Assembly: GCF_018882095.1 (NCBI RefSeq)
Contig: NZ_JACVPD010000001.1
Location: 124,001-188,000 of the forward strand
DNA length: 64,000 bases
DNA from: Polynucleobacter sp. CS-Odin-A6
GTDB lineage: Bacteria; Pseudomonadota; Gammaproteobacteria; Burkholderiales; Burkholderiaceae
Direction of reading: 5' to 3'
Shown: positions 18,784 to 28,725 of the stretch, in pieces
Layout of the letters: each line of letters begins with the position of its first letter
Position numbering within the stretch: position 1 is the first letter of the stretch
Notes under the pieces: generated by a model
Seen by the model: only the letters and a program-made list of their open reading frames with translations
Told to the model about the DNA's origin: nothing
Database searches by the model: none
Position numbers and translations under genes: made by a program

Positions 18784-20304
18784 TCATTTAAGAAACAGAC
18801 GATAAGCTGGATTTTCGGTTTCATTCCAATGTGGATAACCGAGTGAAACCAAAAAGTTTTTAAACTTCTTCTGCTCATTTTTTGGTACTTGAATACCAAC
18901 TAGAATGCGACCATAGTCAGCACCGTGGTTGCGATAATGGAAAAGACTGATATTCCAGTTGGGCGCCATGCTAGTTAGAAATTTCATCAGTGCACCTGGA
19001 CGCTCAGGAAATTCAAAGCGGTAGAGCAATTCATCTTCTGCTAGTGCAGAGTGGCCCCCCACCATATGACGTAGGTGAGACTTGGCGAGCTCATCATGAG
19101 TCAGATCGATCGTTGCAAATTTTGCTTTACGGAAATGTTTAGCAATAGTTTCACTATCTGACGCCTTCTGTGTCCCAATGCCAACGAAGATATGCGCTTC
19201 ACTTTGATCAGCGATACGATAGTTAAATTCTGTCACGTTGCGCTTGCCCAGTAATTCGCAGAAGCGTTTAAAGGAGCCGCGCTCCTCCGGAATAGTGACT
19301 GCAAAAACCGCTTCACGGAATTCGCCAACGTCAGCACGCTCAGCCACAAAGCCTAGGCGACTGAAATTCATATTCGCGCCACAAGCAATGGCTACTAATG
19401 TTTTCTTCTTAAGGCGATGTTTTTCAACATACTTCTTCATGCCCGCAATCGCTAAAGCGCCAGCAGGCTCCAGAATGCTGCGGGTGTCAGTAAACACATC
19501 ACTGATGGCTGCGCAGATCTCATCGGTATCTACGGTGACAATCTCATCCACAACCCGTTTACAAATGCGGAAAGTTTCTTTGCCTACCAACTTCACTGCA
19601 GTGCCATCTGAAAAGAGACCCACATCCTTTATTTCGATGCGCTTATTGGCTTCTAGCGATCTTCTCATCGCATCTGAATCTACTGACTGAACACCGATGA
19701 CTTTAGTCTTGGGACTAACTGCCTTGACGTACTCACCAATGCCGGAGATTAGGCCACCACCTCCAATCGCCACAAAAATGGCATCAATCGGCTCTTGGTA
19801 TTGCTGAAAGATTTCTTGTGCAATCGTGCCTTGTCCAGCAATGACATCGGGATCATCAAAAGGATGTACAAAAGTTAAACCCCGTTTTTTCTCTAAAAGT
19901 TCGGAGTATTTGAACGCGTCACTATAGGATTCACCATGCAAGATCACCTCGACCCAAGACCCGCCTCGCGCCTTGACCGCATCGATTTTGACGCTCGGGG
20001 TCGTGAGGGGCATCACGATGACCGCTTTGCACTTCATTTTTGCCGCTGCGAGGGCAACGCCTTGGGCATGATTACCTGCTGAGGCTGCAATGACGCCTCT
20101 TTTTAGTGCTTCTGGAGGCAAATGCGCCATTTTGTTATAGGCGCCACGAAGTTTGAAGGAGAAAACCGGTTGGTTATCCTCCCTTTTGAGTAAAACTTGG
20201 TTACCTAAGCGCTTGGCGAGTTCGGGGGCTGCTTGGAGCTCTGTTTCCCTAGCCACATCGTAGACTCGGGCCGATAAAATTTTCTTTAAATAATTCGTTG
20301 CCAT
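18784..20304 (-). CDS. ilvA: Threonine ammonia-lyase, biosynthetic
   Basis: IlvA deaminates threonine to 2-oxobutanoate, the committed step of isoleucine synthesis, and is normally inhibited by isoleucine. The 506-residue protein has the PLP-binding lysine at position 51 in FSFKLRGAYNKM, the phosphate loop AIGGGGLISGIGEY, and two C-terminal ACT-like regulatory domains (about 330-505; EERGSFKRFCELLG and FPERPGALMKFL). This is the long allosteric form. A 134-bp gap separates it from the divergent FAD/Fe-S dehydrogenase; no clear operator is seen there. Confidence 0.96.
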   Translation of the reverse strand: MATNYLKKILSARVYDVARETELQAAPELAKRLGNQVLLKREDNQPVFSFKLRGAYNKMAHLPPEALKRGVIAASAGNHAQGVALAAAKMKCKAVIVMPLTTPSVKIDAVKARGGSWVEVILHGESYSDAFKYSELLEKKRGLTFVHPFDDPDVIAGQGTIAQEIFQQYQEPIDAIFVAIGGGGLISGIGEYVKAVSPKTKVIGVQSVDSDAMRRSLEANKRIEIKDVGLFSDGTAVKLVGKETFRICKRVVDEIVTVDTDEICAAISDVFTDTRSILEPAGALAIAGMKKYVEKHRLKKKTLVAIACGANMNFSRLGFVAERADVGEFREAVFAVTIPEERGSFKRFCELLGKRNVTEFNYRIADQSEAHIFVGIGTQKASDSETIAKHFRKAKFATIDLTHDELAKSHLRHMVGGHSALAEDELLYRFEFPERPGALMKFLTSMAPNWNISLFHYRNHGADYGRILVGIQVPKNEQKKFKNFLVSLGYPHWNETENPAYRLFLK

Positions 20305-20438
20305 GCAATGAGCGTACCATGAATGGGCTCTAAGCCCTTAAATTTGCAAGGGTTTATCGCTTTGATCGACATCTTTCTTGGTTTCCTGCCAATATCGATC
20401 TCCCTCCACTAAAATGCATATTTACCAGATATGACTCC

Positions 20439-23400
20439 ATGAACGCTCCACTCGCTTTGAATCAGTTGCTCGATGCAGAAGCAGATTTACCTCGCCTCCG
20501 AGAAATCCCTTACAACTACACCTCTTTCTCCGATCGCGAAATCGTCATTCGCTTATTGGGAGAGGAGTCTTGGCGCGTTTTAAGTGATTTGCGTGGGGTT
20601 CGTCGTACTGGCCGTTCGGCTCGTATGTTATTCGAGGTATTGGGCGATATTTGGGCAGTTCAACGTAATCCTTTTCTACAAGATGACTTGTTGGATAACG
20701 CCAATCGCCGTCAATTAATGATTGATGCCCTGTGGCATCGTCTGGGCGAGGTAAAGAAGAGATCGAGCGTTGAGTCTATTGAGCAAGTTCAGGTCTTATT
20801 AAATGCCGCCCATCATGCTGTTGACAGTTTTGAGCAGGGCTTTAAAGAAGTCGCTGAGGTGCGAAAGCGGGCTCGTAAAGAGCTAGGCCGCATTACCGCT
20901 CCTGACAATATTTGCTTTGATGGCGTCTCACGTGCGGCGCATGTGACTGATGCCACTGACTGGCGCGTTGAATTTCCGCTAGTAGTACTCAAGCCCGATT
21001 ACGAATCTGAAATTCCCGGTTTAGTGAAGGCTTGTATTGAATTAGGTCTCACGATTATTCCGCGTGGGGGCGGCACTGGTTATACCGGAGGCGCCATTCC
21101 ACTGTATGCCATGTCGGCAGTCATCAATACTGAGAAGCTTGAACAAATTGATAGCGTCAAGTTGAAGCGTTTGCCAGGCGTAGACCAGGAAGTGTCAACT
21201 ATTTTTACTGGCGCTGGTGTGGTGACGCGCAGAGTTGCAGATGCCGCAGAGCGTGCCGGCTTAGTCTTCGCAGTTGACCCTACTTCTGCAGATGCTAGTT
21301 GTATTGGTGGCAATATTGCGATGAATGCTGGTGGTAAAAAAGCAGTCTTATGGGGCACGGCATTAGATAACTTAGCTAGCTGGCGCATGGTCGATCCAGA
21401 GGGCAATTGGCTAGATGTAGAACGCTTGGATCATAACCTTGGAAAAATTCACGTTGTAGAAAACGTGCGCTTTCAATTAACTTGGTCCGATGGTTCTAGT
21501 GAGCCTGGCGAACGTATCTTAAAAACAGAAATTCTGGAAGTAGAGGGCAAACGCTTTCGTAAAGAAGGTTTAGGTAAAGATGTGACTGATAAGTTTTTAT
21601 CAGGATTGCCTGGCGTACAAAAAGAAGGCTGTGACGGATTAATTACGAGCGCCACATGGATTTTGCATCGTATGCCGAAGTACATGCGCTCCGTTTGCTT
21701 AGAGTTTTTCGGGCAGGCACGTGAAGCAGTCCCCAGCATTGTCGAGATTAAAGCGTACTTAGATGGCTTATCTAAAAATGGTGGTCCTATCTTAGCTGGC
21801 TTAGAGCATTTGGATGATCGCTATTTGAAAGCAGTTGGTTACTCCACTAAATCGAAGCGTAAGAGCTTGCCAAAGATGGTATTGATTGGTGATATTGCTG
21901 GCGATGATGAAGAGGCTGTCGCTGCAGCGACTAGTGAAGTCGTGCGCATGGCCAATAATCGGGTTGGCGAAGGTTTTGTGGCTGTGAGTGCTGAAGCGCG
22001 TAAGAAATTTTGGTTGGATCGCGCACGTACTGCGGCGATCGCACGCCATACCAATGCTTTTAAGATTAATGAAGATGTGGTGATTCCGTTGCCACGCATG
22101 GGTGAGTACACCGATGGTATCGAGCGTCTCAATATTGAACTCTCATTAAAAAATAAATTACAAATACTCGATGGTCTTGAAATATTCTTGAAGAAGAAGG
22201 CATTGCCATTAGGAAAGGCATCCGAAGACTACGAAATCCCCACTGCAGAAATTTTGGGTGATCGCGTTCAGCAGGCGCTGGAGTTAATTAATAAGGTCAG
22301 AGAACGTTGGTCTGATTGGCTTACGCAGATGGATGCCTATTTCCCCGATCTGCAAAGTGACAGCCTGCGAGCTTCTTGGAAGACGGAAGTTCGGGCTGAG
22401 CTCAGAATTATCTTCGGTGGCCTCGCATTTGAGCCCATTCTGAGTGAACTGGAAGCGATCCATAAAAAAATTCTGCGTAAGCGAGTATTCATAGCGCTGC
22501 ATATGCATGCCGGTGACGGAAATGTGCATACCAATATTCCGGTGAACTCGGATGACTATGAAATGCTGCAAGACGCACATCGTGCTGTCGATCAGATTAT
22601 GAAATTGGCTCGCTCATTAGATGGCGTTATTTCTGGTGAGCATGGCATTGGCATTACGAAGTTAGAGTATCTGTCTGAGTCAGAGCTAAAGGATTTCCGC
22701 GCGTACAAAATGCGTGTTGATCCAGAGGGTCGCTTCAACAAAGGCAAATTAATGCCGCATGCCGATCTCAGTATTGCCTATACCCCAAGTTTTGGTTTGA
22801 TGGGGCATGAGTCCCTCATCATGCAGCAGAGCGATATCGGTGCGATTGCTGATAGTGTGAAAGATTGTTTGCGCTGCGGTAAGTGCAAGCCTGTGTGTGC
22901 TACCCATGTACCACGAGCGAATTTACTTTATAGCCCGCGCGATAAAATTTTGGCGACTTCTTTGTTAATTGAAGCCTTTTTATACGAAGAGCAAACGCGT
23001 CGTGGCATATCGATTCGCCATTGGGAGATGTTTGATGACGTCGCGGCGCATTGTACGGTTTGTCATAAGTGCTTGACACCATGCCCAGTCAATATTGATT
23101 TTGGTGAAGTGACGATGAACATGCGTAATTTATTGCGCAAGATGGGTCAGCAACGCTTCAATCCTGGAACAACAGCATCGATGCTTTTTTTAAATGCGAC
23201 TGATCCTGACACGATCAATTTAGTTCGCAAGACAATGATTGGTTGGGGTTATAAGTTACAGCGTTTTGGTAATGATATCTTCCGTAAGTGGGCTCGCAAG
23301 CAAACTGCACACCCCCCTTCAACGGTGACCAAGCCAAATATAAAAGAACAAGTCATCTTTTTTGTGAATAAGAAGATGCCTGGCAACTTGCCCAAGAAAA

Positions 23401-24278
23401 CGGCTCGTGCACTTTTAGATATTGAGGATGCGAATTACGTCCCCATTATTCGGGATCCCAAAACCACTTCTGCTGATACTGAAGCGGTATTTTATTTTCC
23501 GGGTTGCGGTTCGGAGCGTTTGTTCTCACAAGTAGGTTTAGCAACACAGGCCATGCTGTGGAATGTAGGGGTGCAAACCGTCTTGCCCCCCGGCTATCTC
23601 TGTTGTGGCTATCCCCAGCGTGGCAATGGCGACTTTGATAAAGCGGACAAGATGATTACGGATAACCGTGTTCTCTTCCATCGGGTTGCAAATACGCTCA
23701 ATTATTTGGATATCAAAACCGTCGTGGTTTCTTGCGGAACTTGCTACGATCAGTTGGCGGGTTATCAGTTTGAGCAGATTTTCCCTGGTTGTCGCATTAT
23801 TGATATCCATGAATATCTGCTCGAGAAGGGTGTCAAACTGACCAATGTGACGGGTGTGAAGTACATGTACCACGATCCATGCCACTCCCCAATGAAGTTG
23901 CAAGACCCACTCAAAACAGTGAATGAGCTAATACAACTAGAAGATGGCAAGGCGATTCAAAAGAACGATCGTTGCTGTGGTGAGTCTGGAACGCTGGCGG
24001 TAACCCGTCCGGATATTTCCACTCAGGTGCGTTTCCGCAAGGAGATTGAAATGGAAAAGGGTGCCGATGAGTTGCGTAAAGGGAACTTCACTGGCGATGT
24101 GAAGGTGCTGACAAGCTGCCCATCCTGCTTACAGGGTTTAGCGCGCTTTGATGCTGATAGCGGTACTACTGCAGATTACATCGTGGTCGAAATGGCCCAA
24201 AAGATATTGGGCCCCGACTGGATGCAAGAGTATGTTGCCAAAGCCAATCAAGGCGGTATTGAAAGGGTATTAGTTTAA
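20439..24278 (+). CDS. Multidomain FAD/Fe-S oxidoreductase (DUF3683, D-lactate/glycolate dehydrogenase type)
   Basis: This 1279-residue protein combines several modules: an N-terminal DUF3683-like region (1-160); an FAD-binding type-4 domain with [11 protein letters not shown] near 207; and a C-terminal FAD oxidase domain ending near 775 ([28 protein letters not shown]). Two ferredoxin-type clusters follow: [11 protein letters not shown] near 808 and [12 protein letters not shown] near 871. Two CCG domains come last ([16 protein letters not shown] at 1019-1060, DPCHSP/CCGESG at 1145-1183). The combination resembles Dld or GlcD fused to GlcF-like subunits. It probably oxidises a 2-hydroxy acid and passes electrons to quinone at the membrane; the substrate is not determined. 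It is coupled to the DUF971 gene by TAATG. Confidence 0.9.
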   Translation: MNAPLALNQLLDAEADLPRLREIPYNYTSFSDREIVIRLLGEESWRVLSDLRGVRRTGRSARMLFEVLGDIWAVQRNPFLQDDLLDNANRRQLMIDALWHRLGEVKKRSSVESIEQVQVLLNAAHHAVDSFEQGFKEVAEVRKRARKELGRITAPDNICFDGVSRAAHVTDATDWRVEFPLVVLKPDYESEIPGLVKACIELGLTIIPRGGGTGYTGGAIPLYAMSAVINTEKLEQIDSVKLKRLPGVDQEVSTIFTGAGVVTRRVADAAERAGLVFAVDPTSADASCIGGNIAMNAGGKKAVLWGTALDNLASWRMVDPEGNWLDVERLDHNLGKIHVVENVRFQLTWSDGSSEPGERILKTEILEVEGKRFRKEGLGKDVTDKFLSGLPGVQKEGCDGLITSATWILHRMPKYMRSVCLEFFGQAREAVPSIVEIKAYLDGLSKNGGPILAGLEHLDDRYLKAVGYSTKSKRKSLPKMVLIGDIAGDDEEAVAAATSEVVRMANNRVGEGFVAVSAEARKKFWLDRARTAAIARHTNAFKINEDVVIPLPRMGEYTDGIERLNIELSLKNKLQILDGLEIFLKKKALPLGKASEDYEIPTAEILGDRVQQALELINKVRERWSDWLTQMDAYFPDLQSDSLRASWKTEVRAELRIIFGGLAFEPILSELEAIHKKILRKRVFIALHMHAGDGNVHTNIPVNSDDYEMLQDAHRAVDQIMKLARSLDGVISGEHGIGITKLEYLSESELKDFRAYKMRVDPEGRFNKGKLMPHADLSIAYTPSFGLMGHESLIMQQSDIGAIADSVKDCLRCGKCKPVCATHVPRANLLYSPRDKILATSLLIEAFLYEEQTRRGISIRHWEMFDDVAAHCTVCHKCLTPCPVNIDFGEVTMNMRNLLRKMGQQRFNPGTTASMLFLNATDPDTINLVRKTMIGWGYKLQRFGNDIFRKWARKQTAHPPSTVTKPNIKEQVIFFVNKKMPGNLPKKTARALLDIEDANYVPIIRDPKTTSADTEAVFYFPGCGSERLFSQVGLATQAMLWNVGVQTVLPPGYLCCGYPQRGNGDFDKADKMITDNRVLFHRVANTLNYLDIKTVVVSCGTCYDQLAGYQFEQIFPGCRIIDIHEYLLEKGVKLTNVTGVKYMYHDPCHSPMKLQDPLKTVNELIQLEDGKAIQKNDRCCGESGTLAVTRPDISTQVRFRKEIEMEKGADELRKGNFTGDVKVLTSCPSCLQGLARFDADSGTTADYIVVEMAQKILGPDWMQEYVAKANQGGIERVLV

Positions 24279-24667
24279 TGATTCCAACTAATATTCTTGT
24301 TCATCAGCAATCCAAAGTATTAGAGCTGAGCTATAGCAATGGCAATACTTATCGCCTCCCTTTTGAGTTCTTAAGGGTAGTCTCGCCCTCAGCTGAAGTT
24401 CAGGGCCATGGACCTGGGCAGGAGACTTTACAAACCGGTAAACGTGAGGTTTTGATTGCTAACCTAGAGCAAGTGGGACGCTATGCGCTCAAGCCTTCTT
24501 TCTCTGACGGGCATGATTCAGGTTTGTATACTTGGGATTTTTTATACTTTTTATGCGAAAACCATGAGCAGTTATGGCAGGAGCATTTGGATAAATTAGC
24601 CGCTGCCGGTTTAGAGCGGGATGCTCCAATGAATGCTGCTGGCGGACAATCTTGCGGCAGTCATTAG
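24278..24667 (+). CDS. DUF971 family protein (gamma-butyrobetaine hydroxylase N-terminal-like domain)
   Basis: A 129-residue protein made of a single DUF971 domain: LELSYSNGNTYRLPFEFLRV, the EVLIANLEQVGRYALKPSFSDGHDSGLYTW core and a CGSH end. The fold is that of the small N-terminal domain of gamma-butyrobetaine dioxygenase and of Fe-S-linked ApbC fusions. The function of stand-alone copies is unknown, though Fe-S maturation has been suggested. Its ATG overlaps the stop of the FAD/Fe-S dehydrogenase by one base, and ubiE follows 27 bp later. That placement would suit a helper of a Fe-S or quinone-linked enzyme, which is inference. Confidence 0.9.
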   Translation: MIPTNILVHQQSKVLELSYSNGNTYRLPFEFLRVVSPSAEVQGHGPGQETLQTGKREVLIANLEQVGRYALKPSFSDGHDSGLYTWDFLYFLCENHEQLWQEHLDKLAAAGLERDAPMNAAGGQSCGSH

Positions 24668-24694
24668 CGATGGTTTCAGTAGAGTAAACAGAAT

Positions 24695-25438
24695 ATGAGC
24701 AAAACCCATTTCGGATATCAAAGTGTCGATGAGGCTGAAAAAGCTGGCAAGGTAGCAGAGGTATTTCATTCTGTCGCTAGCAAATACGATGTGATGAATG
24801 ATTTGATGTCATTTGGTCTTCATCGCCTATGGAAGAAGGTGACGATTGCTTGTGCTCAAGTACGTCTTGGTCAAAAGGTGCTCGATATTGCTGGTGGTAC
24901 AGGTGACTTGGCTGCAGTATTTGCTCGTGCAGCAGGCTGGGGTCAAAATCCTGAGGCGCAAGTGTGGTTAAGCGATATCAATGCCTCGATGCTGGGAGTT
25001 GGCCGAGACCGTCTTATGGATCAGGGTTTAGCTTTACCTTGCGTTCAATTTGATGCGGAAAAAATTCCATTTCCTAATAATCATTTTGATGCTGTCACCG
25101 TCGCATTTGGATTGCGAAATATGACCCATAAGGATGTGGCTTTGGCAGAGATGCTTCGTGTCATTAAGCCTGGAGGCAAGGTGTTGGTGCTGGAGTTCTC
25201 TAAGCCGGATGCCTTTTTACAGCCGGTATATGACACCTATTCATTCAAAGTGTTACCTTGGTTGGGCGAGAAAATTGCCCAAGACTCTGAGAGTTATCGC
25301 TATTTAGCGGAATCTATTCGGATGCATCCAGACGCCCAAACCCTTAAAGAGATCATGTTAGGGGTCGGTTTTGATGAAGTGGATACCCATAGGATGACTG
25401 GGGGTATCGTTGCTTTACATATTGGTATTAAATACTAG
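24695..25438 (+). CDS. ubiE: Ubiquinone/menaquinone C-methyltransferase
   Basis: UbiE is the SAM-dependent C-methyltransferase that methylates 2-polyprenyl-6-methoxy-benzoquinol in ubiquinone synthesis (and demethylmenaquinol where present). The 247-residue protein begins [17 protein letters not shown] and [16 protein letters not shown], the UbiE signature. SAM motif I is [12 protein letters not shown] (62-73), and [12 protein letters not shown] and VLVLEFSKP follow. It heads a quinone cluster with a Tim44-like gene, ubiJ and ubiB, all on the plus strand. Confidence 0.97.
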   Translation: MSKTHFGYQSVDEAEKAGKVAEVFHSVASKYDVMNDLMSFGLHRLWKKVTIACAQVRLGQKVLDIAGGTGDLAAVFARAAGWGQNPEAQVWLSDINASMLGVGRDRLMDQGLALPCVQFDAEKIPFPNNHFDAVTVAFGLRNMTHKDVALAEMLRVIKPGGKVLVLEFSKPDAFLQPVYDTYSFKVLPWLGEKIAQDSESYRYLAESIRMHPDAQTLKEIMLGVGFDEVDTHRMTGGIVALHIGIKY

Positions 25439-25495
25439 TAAATTTGTAGTTATAAGCTTTCAAGAATTCCAGTTGTTCGATAAAGGGGTAAAAAT

Positions 25496-26404
25496 ATGAA
25501 TAAGCATTTTTTCAAGGCGGTCCTAATAAGTGTCAGCTTAATATTTGCTACTGTTGGTCATGCTGATGCGGCACGACTGGGTGGCGGCCGTAGTATCGGT
25601 AAAGCCCCTAGTGCGCCAATGCAGAAACAGGCTGCGCCTGCACAAAAGCAAGCTCAACCGGCTGCTGCACCAGCACCAGCCGCTGCTCCAGCCGCTGCGC
25701 CAAGCCGCTTTGGTGGCATGGGTGGACTACTGGGCGGTCTTGCTGCTGGACTGGGTATTGGCTATCTCTTGTCCCATTTTGGTTTGGGCGAAGGTGCATC
25801 CTCTTTAATTACCGGCTTGTTGATTGCTGTTTTGGCAGGCTTGGTCATCATGTTTGTCATGAGAAGAATGTTCCCAGCATTATCTGGCGCTAACAAAGGC
25901 CCTCAAGTCTCTTCACAGGGTATGCAGCGTGCCAATCTAGATCAGGCGCCAAGACAAGCCCCAGGCTTTACTCCAGCTGCTAATACCTTAGGTGGTGTTG
26001 CCGCTGAGCCTGCACCATTTCAGTCAACCTTGCCCCCCGGTTTCGACGAATATGCTTTTTTAGAGAATGCCAAGCAATATTTTTCAGGTCTTCAAAAAGC
26101 GTGGGATCAAGGCGACTTAGTGGCATTACGTGAATTCACTACCCCTGAGATGTTTGCTACGATCGAGCAAGATCTTGCGGGTCGCGCTGATGGTGCTAAT
26201 CAAACGGATGTAGTAACTCTCAATGCGCAACTATTAGGAATTGAGACGACTAACAATACGTATTACTGCAGTGTGCAATTCACTGGCATGATTCGTGAGC
26301 AAGCCGGCGCACAGGCAAATAATTTCTCTGAAATTTGGAACTTAAGTAAGCCAGTCACAGGCCCTGGCGGCTGGGTACTAGCAGGTATCTCTCAGTTAGT
26401 TTAA
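25496..26404 (+). CDS. Tim44-like domain membrane protein
   Basis: A 302-residue exported or membrane-anchored protein. The signal sequence (1-25, ending ADA) is followed by an Ala/Pro/Gln-rich linker (about 37-66), a glycine-zipper stretch (GGMGGLLGGLAAGLGIGYLL, about 75-94), a hydrophobic helix (about 102-122) and a C-terminal Tim44-like domain (about 185-300; FLENAKQYFSGLQKAWDQGDL, TYYCSVQFTGMIRE). Bacterial Tim44-domain proteins are poorly understood; the domain binds membranes in mitochondria. Its place between ubiE and ubiJ recurs, as I recall, in Burkholderiales. A GGGG-containing Shine-Dalgarno precedes the ATG. A terminator follows directly. Confidence 0.88.
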   Translation: MNKHFFKAVLISVSLIFATVGHADAARLGGGRSIGKAPSAPMQKQAAPAQKQAQPAAAPAPAAAPAAAPSRFGGMGGLLGGLAAGLGIGYLLSHFGLGEGASSLITGLLIAVLAGLVIMFVMRRMFPALSGANKGPQVSSQGMQRANLDQAPRQAPGFTPAANTLGGVAAEPAPFQSTLPPGFDEYAFLENAKQYFSGLQKAWDQGDLVALREFTTPEMFATIEQDLAGRADGANQTDVVTLNAQLLGIETTNNTYYCSVQFTGMIREQAGAQANNFSEIWNLSKPVTGPGGWVLAGISQLV

Positions 26405-26425
26405 GCTTAGGGTACTTTCCATTGA

Positions 26426-26450
26426 AAGCCCGCACTTGTGCGGGTTTTTT
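26426..26450 (+). terminator. Intrinsic terminator after the Tim44-like gene, abutting ubiJ
   Basis: The inverted repeat CCCGCA, loop CTTG, TGCGGG is followed by six T residues. It ends seven bases before the ubiJ ATG at 26457. A ubiJ transcript must therefore either start within the hairpin region or arise by read-through, which could tune ubiJ-ubiB expression relative to ubiE. Confidence 0.85.
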
Positions 26451-26456
26451 ACGCTT

Positions 26457-27074
26457 ATGACTACCGCAACACCAACCACGCACCATCTTGCTACTGCTAC
26501 CGCTTGCCGAGGGATTAATCATGTTCTCAAGGGAGAGCCATGGGCCATGGCTGAGTTGTCGAAACATGCTGGCAAAGTCATCTTGCTCAAGCTGCCAGTT
26601 GGAAAACTCTGTTTTGCACTGACTTCTGAGGGTGCCTTAACCGCTTCAACGGATGTCGATGCCACTGCATTGGAGCTGGAAGTCTCGGCGGATTCACTGA
26701 GCACTCTGGCAACTGGGCCTGGAAATTTACAAGAGCAGGCAATGAAGTCAGTCAAAATCACGGGCGATGCTGATCTGGCCCAATTATTGGGGCGTCTAGC
26801 AGGACAAATTCGCTGGGAATATGAAGAGGACTTGGCGCGCTTCATTGGTGATGCGCCTGCAAACTTTGCAGTCAGTCGGGGCAAGAAATTCCTCTCTGCT
26901 GGTCGATCTGCCGCTTCTGACGTGTTGGCGAATGTAGTGGAATATGTCAGTGAAGAAAGAAAAGTACTTTTGAATAAACGGGATTTTATGATTCGCAAAA
27001 ATGAATTAAACGCGTTACGTGATGCAGTTGATCGTATGGAAAAGCGGATTCAACTACTAGAGCGAAAAGGTTAA
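26457..27074 (+). CDS. ubiJ: Ubiquinone biosynthesis accessory factor UbiJ (SCP2 domain)
   Basis: UbiJ binds lipid quinone intermediates through an SCP2 sterol-carrier fold and scaffolds the soluble Ubi complex. From ATG 26457 the protein has 205 residues; an upstream TTG would put the start in the terminator hairpin. Seen are an N-terminal helix (ATACRGINHVLKGEPWAMAEL), the SCP2 strands (ALTASTDVDATALELEV, VKITGDADLAQLLG, IRWEYEEDLARFIGD) and a C-terminal coiled segment (NALRDAVDRMEKRIQLLE), all as in the family. It lies 6 bp before ubiB, the usual ubiE-ubiJ-ubiB order. Confidence 0.92.
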   Translation: MTTATPTTHHLATATACRGINHVLKGEPWAMAELSKHAGKVILLKLPVGKLCFALTSEGALTASTDVDATALELEVSADSLSTLATGPGNLQEQAMKSVKITGDADLAQLLGRLAGQIRWEYEEDLARFIGDAPANFAVSRGKKFLSAGRSAASDVLANVVEYVSEERKVLLNKRDFMIRKNELNALRDAVDRMEKRIQLLERKG

Positions 27075-27080
27075 TTCATC

Positions 27081-28673
27081 GTGCGTCGAATTGCTCGTCT
27101 TTGGTTTATTTTTTTTACTGCTTGGCGCTTTGGTCTATTACCCTTATTGCGCGATAACTTAAAGCATGGAGTGATCCGAGCTTGCTTGTCGATCATCTGC
27201 TGGATATCGCCTGGCGCACACTTATCCAGGGGTGAACGCATTCGGTTAACACTGGAATCCTTGGGCCCTATTTTTGTCAAGTTCGGTCAAGTGCTCTCAA
27301 CTCGGCGGGATTTACTGCCAGAGGATATTGCGAATGAGTTGACCAAGTTGCAAGATCAAGTGCCACCATTTTCTAATGCAGAATCACGGCGCCTTATTGA
27401 GAAAGCATTAGGCTTACCTATTGAGGAAGTCTTCATTAGTTTTGATGCAACACCAGTAGCTAGCGCCTCTGTAGCCCAAGTTCATTTTGGAACTTTACGG
27501 GCCACTGAGAGACATCCAGATTGGCATGAGCGTGAAGTGGCTATTAAAGTTTTACGTCCAGGCATCCTCCCCATCATTGAGAGCGATATCGCCTTAATGT
27601 ATGACTTAGCAAAAATTATTGAAAAACTGTCTTCTGATGGACGCCGGTTAAAGCTGACTGAAAATGTCGCTGAGTTTGATCGACATTTGCATGATGAACT
27701 CGATCTCATGCGTGAGGCTTCTAACGCTAGTCAGTTAAGAAGATATTTTGCTGACTCAGACAAGCTCATGATTCCGGAGATGTATTGGGATTTATGTCAC
27801 ACCAACGTCATCGTGATGGAAAGAATGCACGGTATTTCTATCGGACGTTTTGATGAATTACGTACCGCCGGAGTAGATTTTAAAAAATTAGCAGCAGAGG
27901 GTGTTGAGATATTTTTTACCCAAGTATTCGAATATGGTTTTTTCCATGCAGATATGCATCCGGGAAATATCATGATTAGCTTGGAGCCAGATACCTTCGG
28001 GCGATTCATTTCTCTAGATTTCGGCATTGTGGGCGCATTAAGTGAATCCGATAAAAATTACTTAGCCCTCAACTTTTTGGCTTTCTTCAATCGAGATTAC
28101 CGGCGCGTAGCAGAATTGCATGTGGAATCTGGTTGGGTGCCTGCAGATACCCGTGTGGAAGAATTAGAGGGGGCAGTACGCTCTGTTTGCGAACCTTACT
28201 TTGATCGACCCTTAAAAGATATTTCTTTAGGTATTGTTCTGGTGCGCTTGTTCCAAACATCGCGTCGCTTCAAGGTTGAGGTGCAGCCTCAGCTATCCCT
28301 CTTATCGAAGACATTATTAAATGTGGAGGGTCTGGCGCGTGAGCTAGATCCCGATCTCGATCTTTGGCAGACTGCAAAGCCGATTTTGGAGAAATGGATT
28401 AGTCAACAGCTAGGTTGGCGCGGACTGATTGAAGGGCTTAAAAGTGAGGCCCCATCCTGGGCAAAAATACTGCCAACCCTACCTCGACTGTTGGCAGAGA
28501 GCCTGAAGCATGGTCAAGAACATGGCCAGAAAAAAGAGGAAAACCAACAAATAGAGCTCTTAAAAGCACTTTTACGAGAGGAAAGACGTACGCGCCGTAT
28601 TTTGGTGGGTGCTTTGCTGTTTGGGGGTGGTTTCTTGGTGGGAATGGTAATAGTTGGGCGGCATTTTTATTAG
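27081..28673 (+). CDS. ubiB: Ubiquinone biosynthesis kinase-like protein UbiB
   Basis: UbiB belongs to the ABC1/ADCK atypical kinase family and is needed for ubiquinone synthesis, probably extracting intermediates from the membrane by ATP hydrolysis. Length is 530 from GTG 27081. The family KxGQ motif is seen in [16 protein letters not shown], the A-rich loop in [13 protein letters not shown], the lysine in VAIKVLRPG, and the catalytic blocks [11 protein letters not shown] and LDFGIVG. A C-terminal hydrophobic helix pair ([19 protein letters not shown]) anchors it in the inner membrane. It directly follows ubiJ. Confidence 0.96.
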   Translation: MRRIARLWFIFFTAWRFGLLPLLRDNLKHGVIRACLSIICWISPGAHLSRGERIRLTLESLGPIFVKFGQVLSTRRDLLPEDIANELTKLQDQVPPFSNAESRRLIEKALGLPIEEVFISFDATPVASASVAQVHFGTLRATERHPDWHEREVAIKVLRPGILPIIESDIALMYDLAKIIEKLSSDGRRLKLTENVAEFDRHLHDELDLMREASNASQLRRYFADSDKLMIPEMYWDLCHTNVIVMERMHGISIGRFDELRTAGVDFKKLAAEGVEIFFTQVFEYGFFHADMHPGNIMISLEPDTFGRFISLDFGIVGALSESDKNYLALNFLAFFNRDYRRVAELHVESGWVPADTRVEELEGAVRSVCEPYFDRPLKDISLGIVLVRLFQTSRRFKVEVQPQLSLLSKTLLNVEGLARELDPDLDLWQTAKPILEKWISQQLGWRGLIEGLKSEAPSWAKILPTLPRLLAESLKHGQEHGQKKEENQQIELLKALLREERRTRRILVGALLFGGGFLVGMVIVGRHFY

Positions 28674-28725
28674 TCTTTCGCTGGTTTTGGGCTATACCGC
28701 TAAAATAGCTGGTTAGGCAAAACAC

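Noticed and set aside
19238..19690. 150-codon plus-strand open frame
   Set aside because: Antisense to ilvA with an Arg/Ser-rich composition typical of shadow frames.
23538..23903. 121-codon minus-strand open frame
   Set aside because: Antisense to the CCG domain of the FAD/Fe-S enzyme; no ribosome-binding site or family resemblance.
25650..25710. Repetitive GCT/CCA-rich DNA that could be taken for a repeat array
   Set aside because: It encodes the Ala/Pro/Gln linker of the Tim44-like protein.
26519..26998. 159-codon minus-strand open frame
   Set aside because: Antisense to ubiJ, whose SCP2 sequence and place between ubiE and ubiB are convincing.
28674..28725. Missing fmdB zinc-ribbon gene between ubiB and the DUF502 gene
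   Set aside because: I recall it there in some relatives, but the synteny memory is not firm enough to claim a loss.
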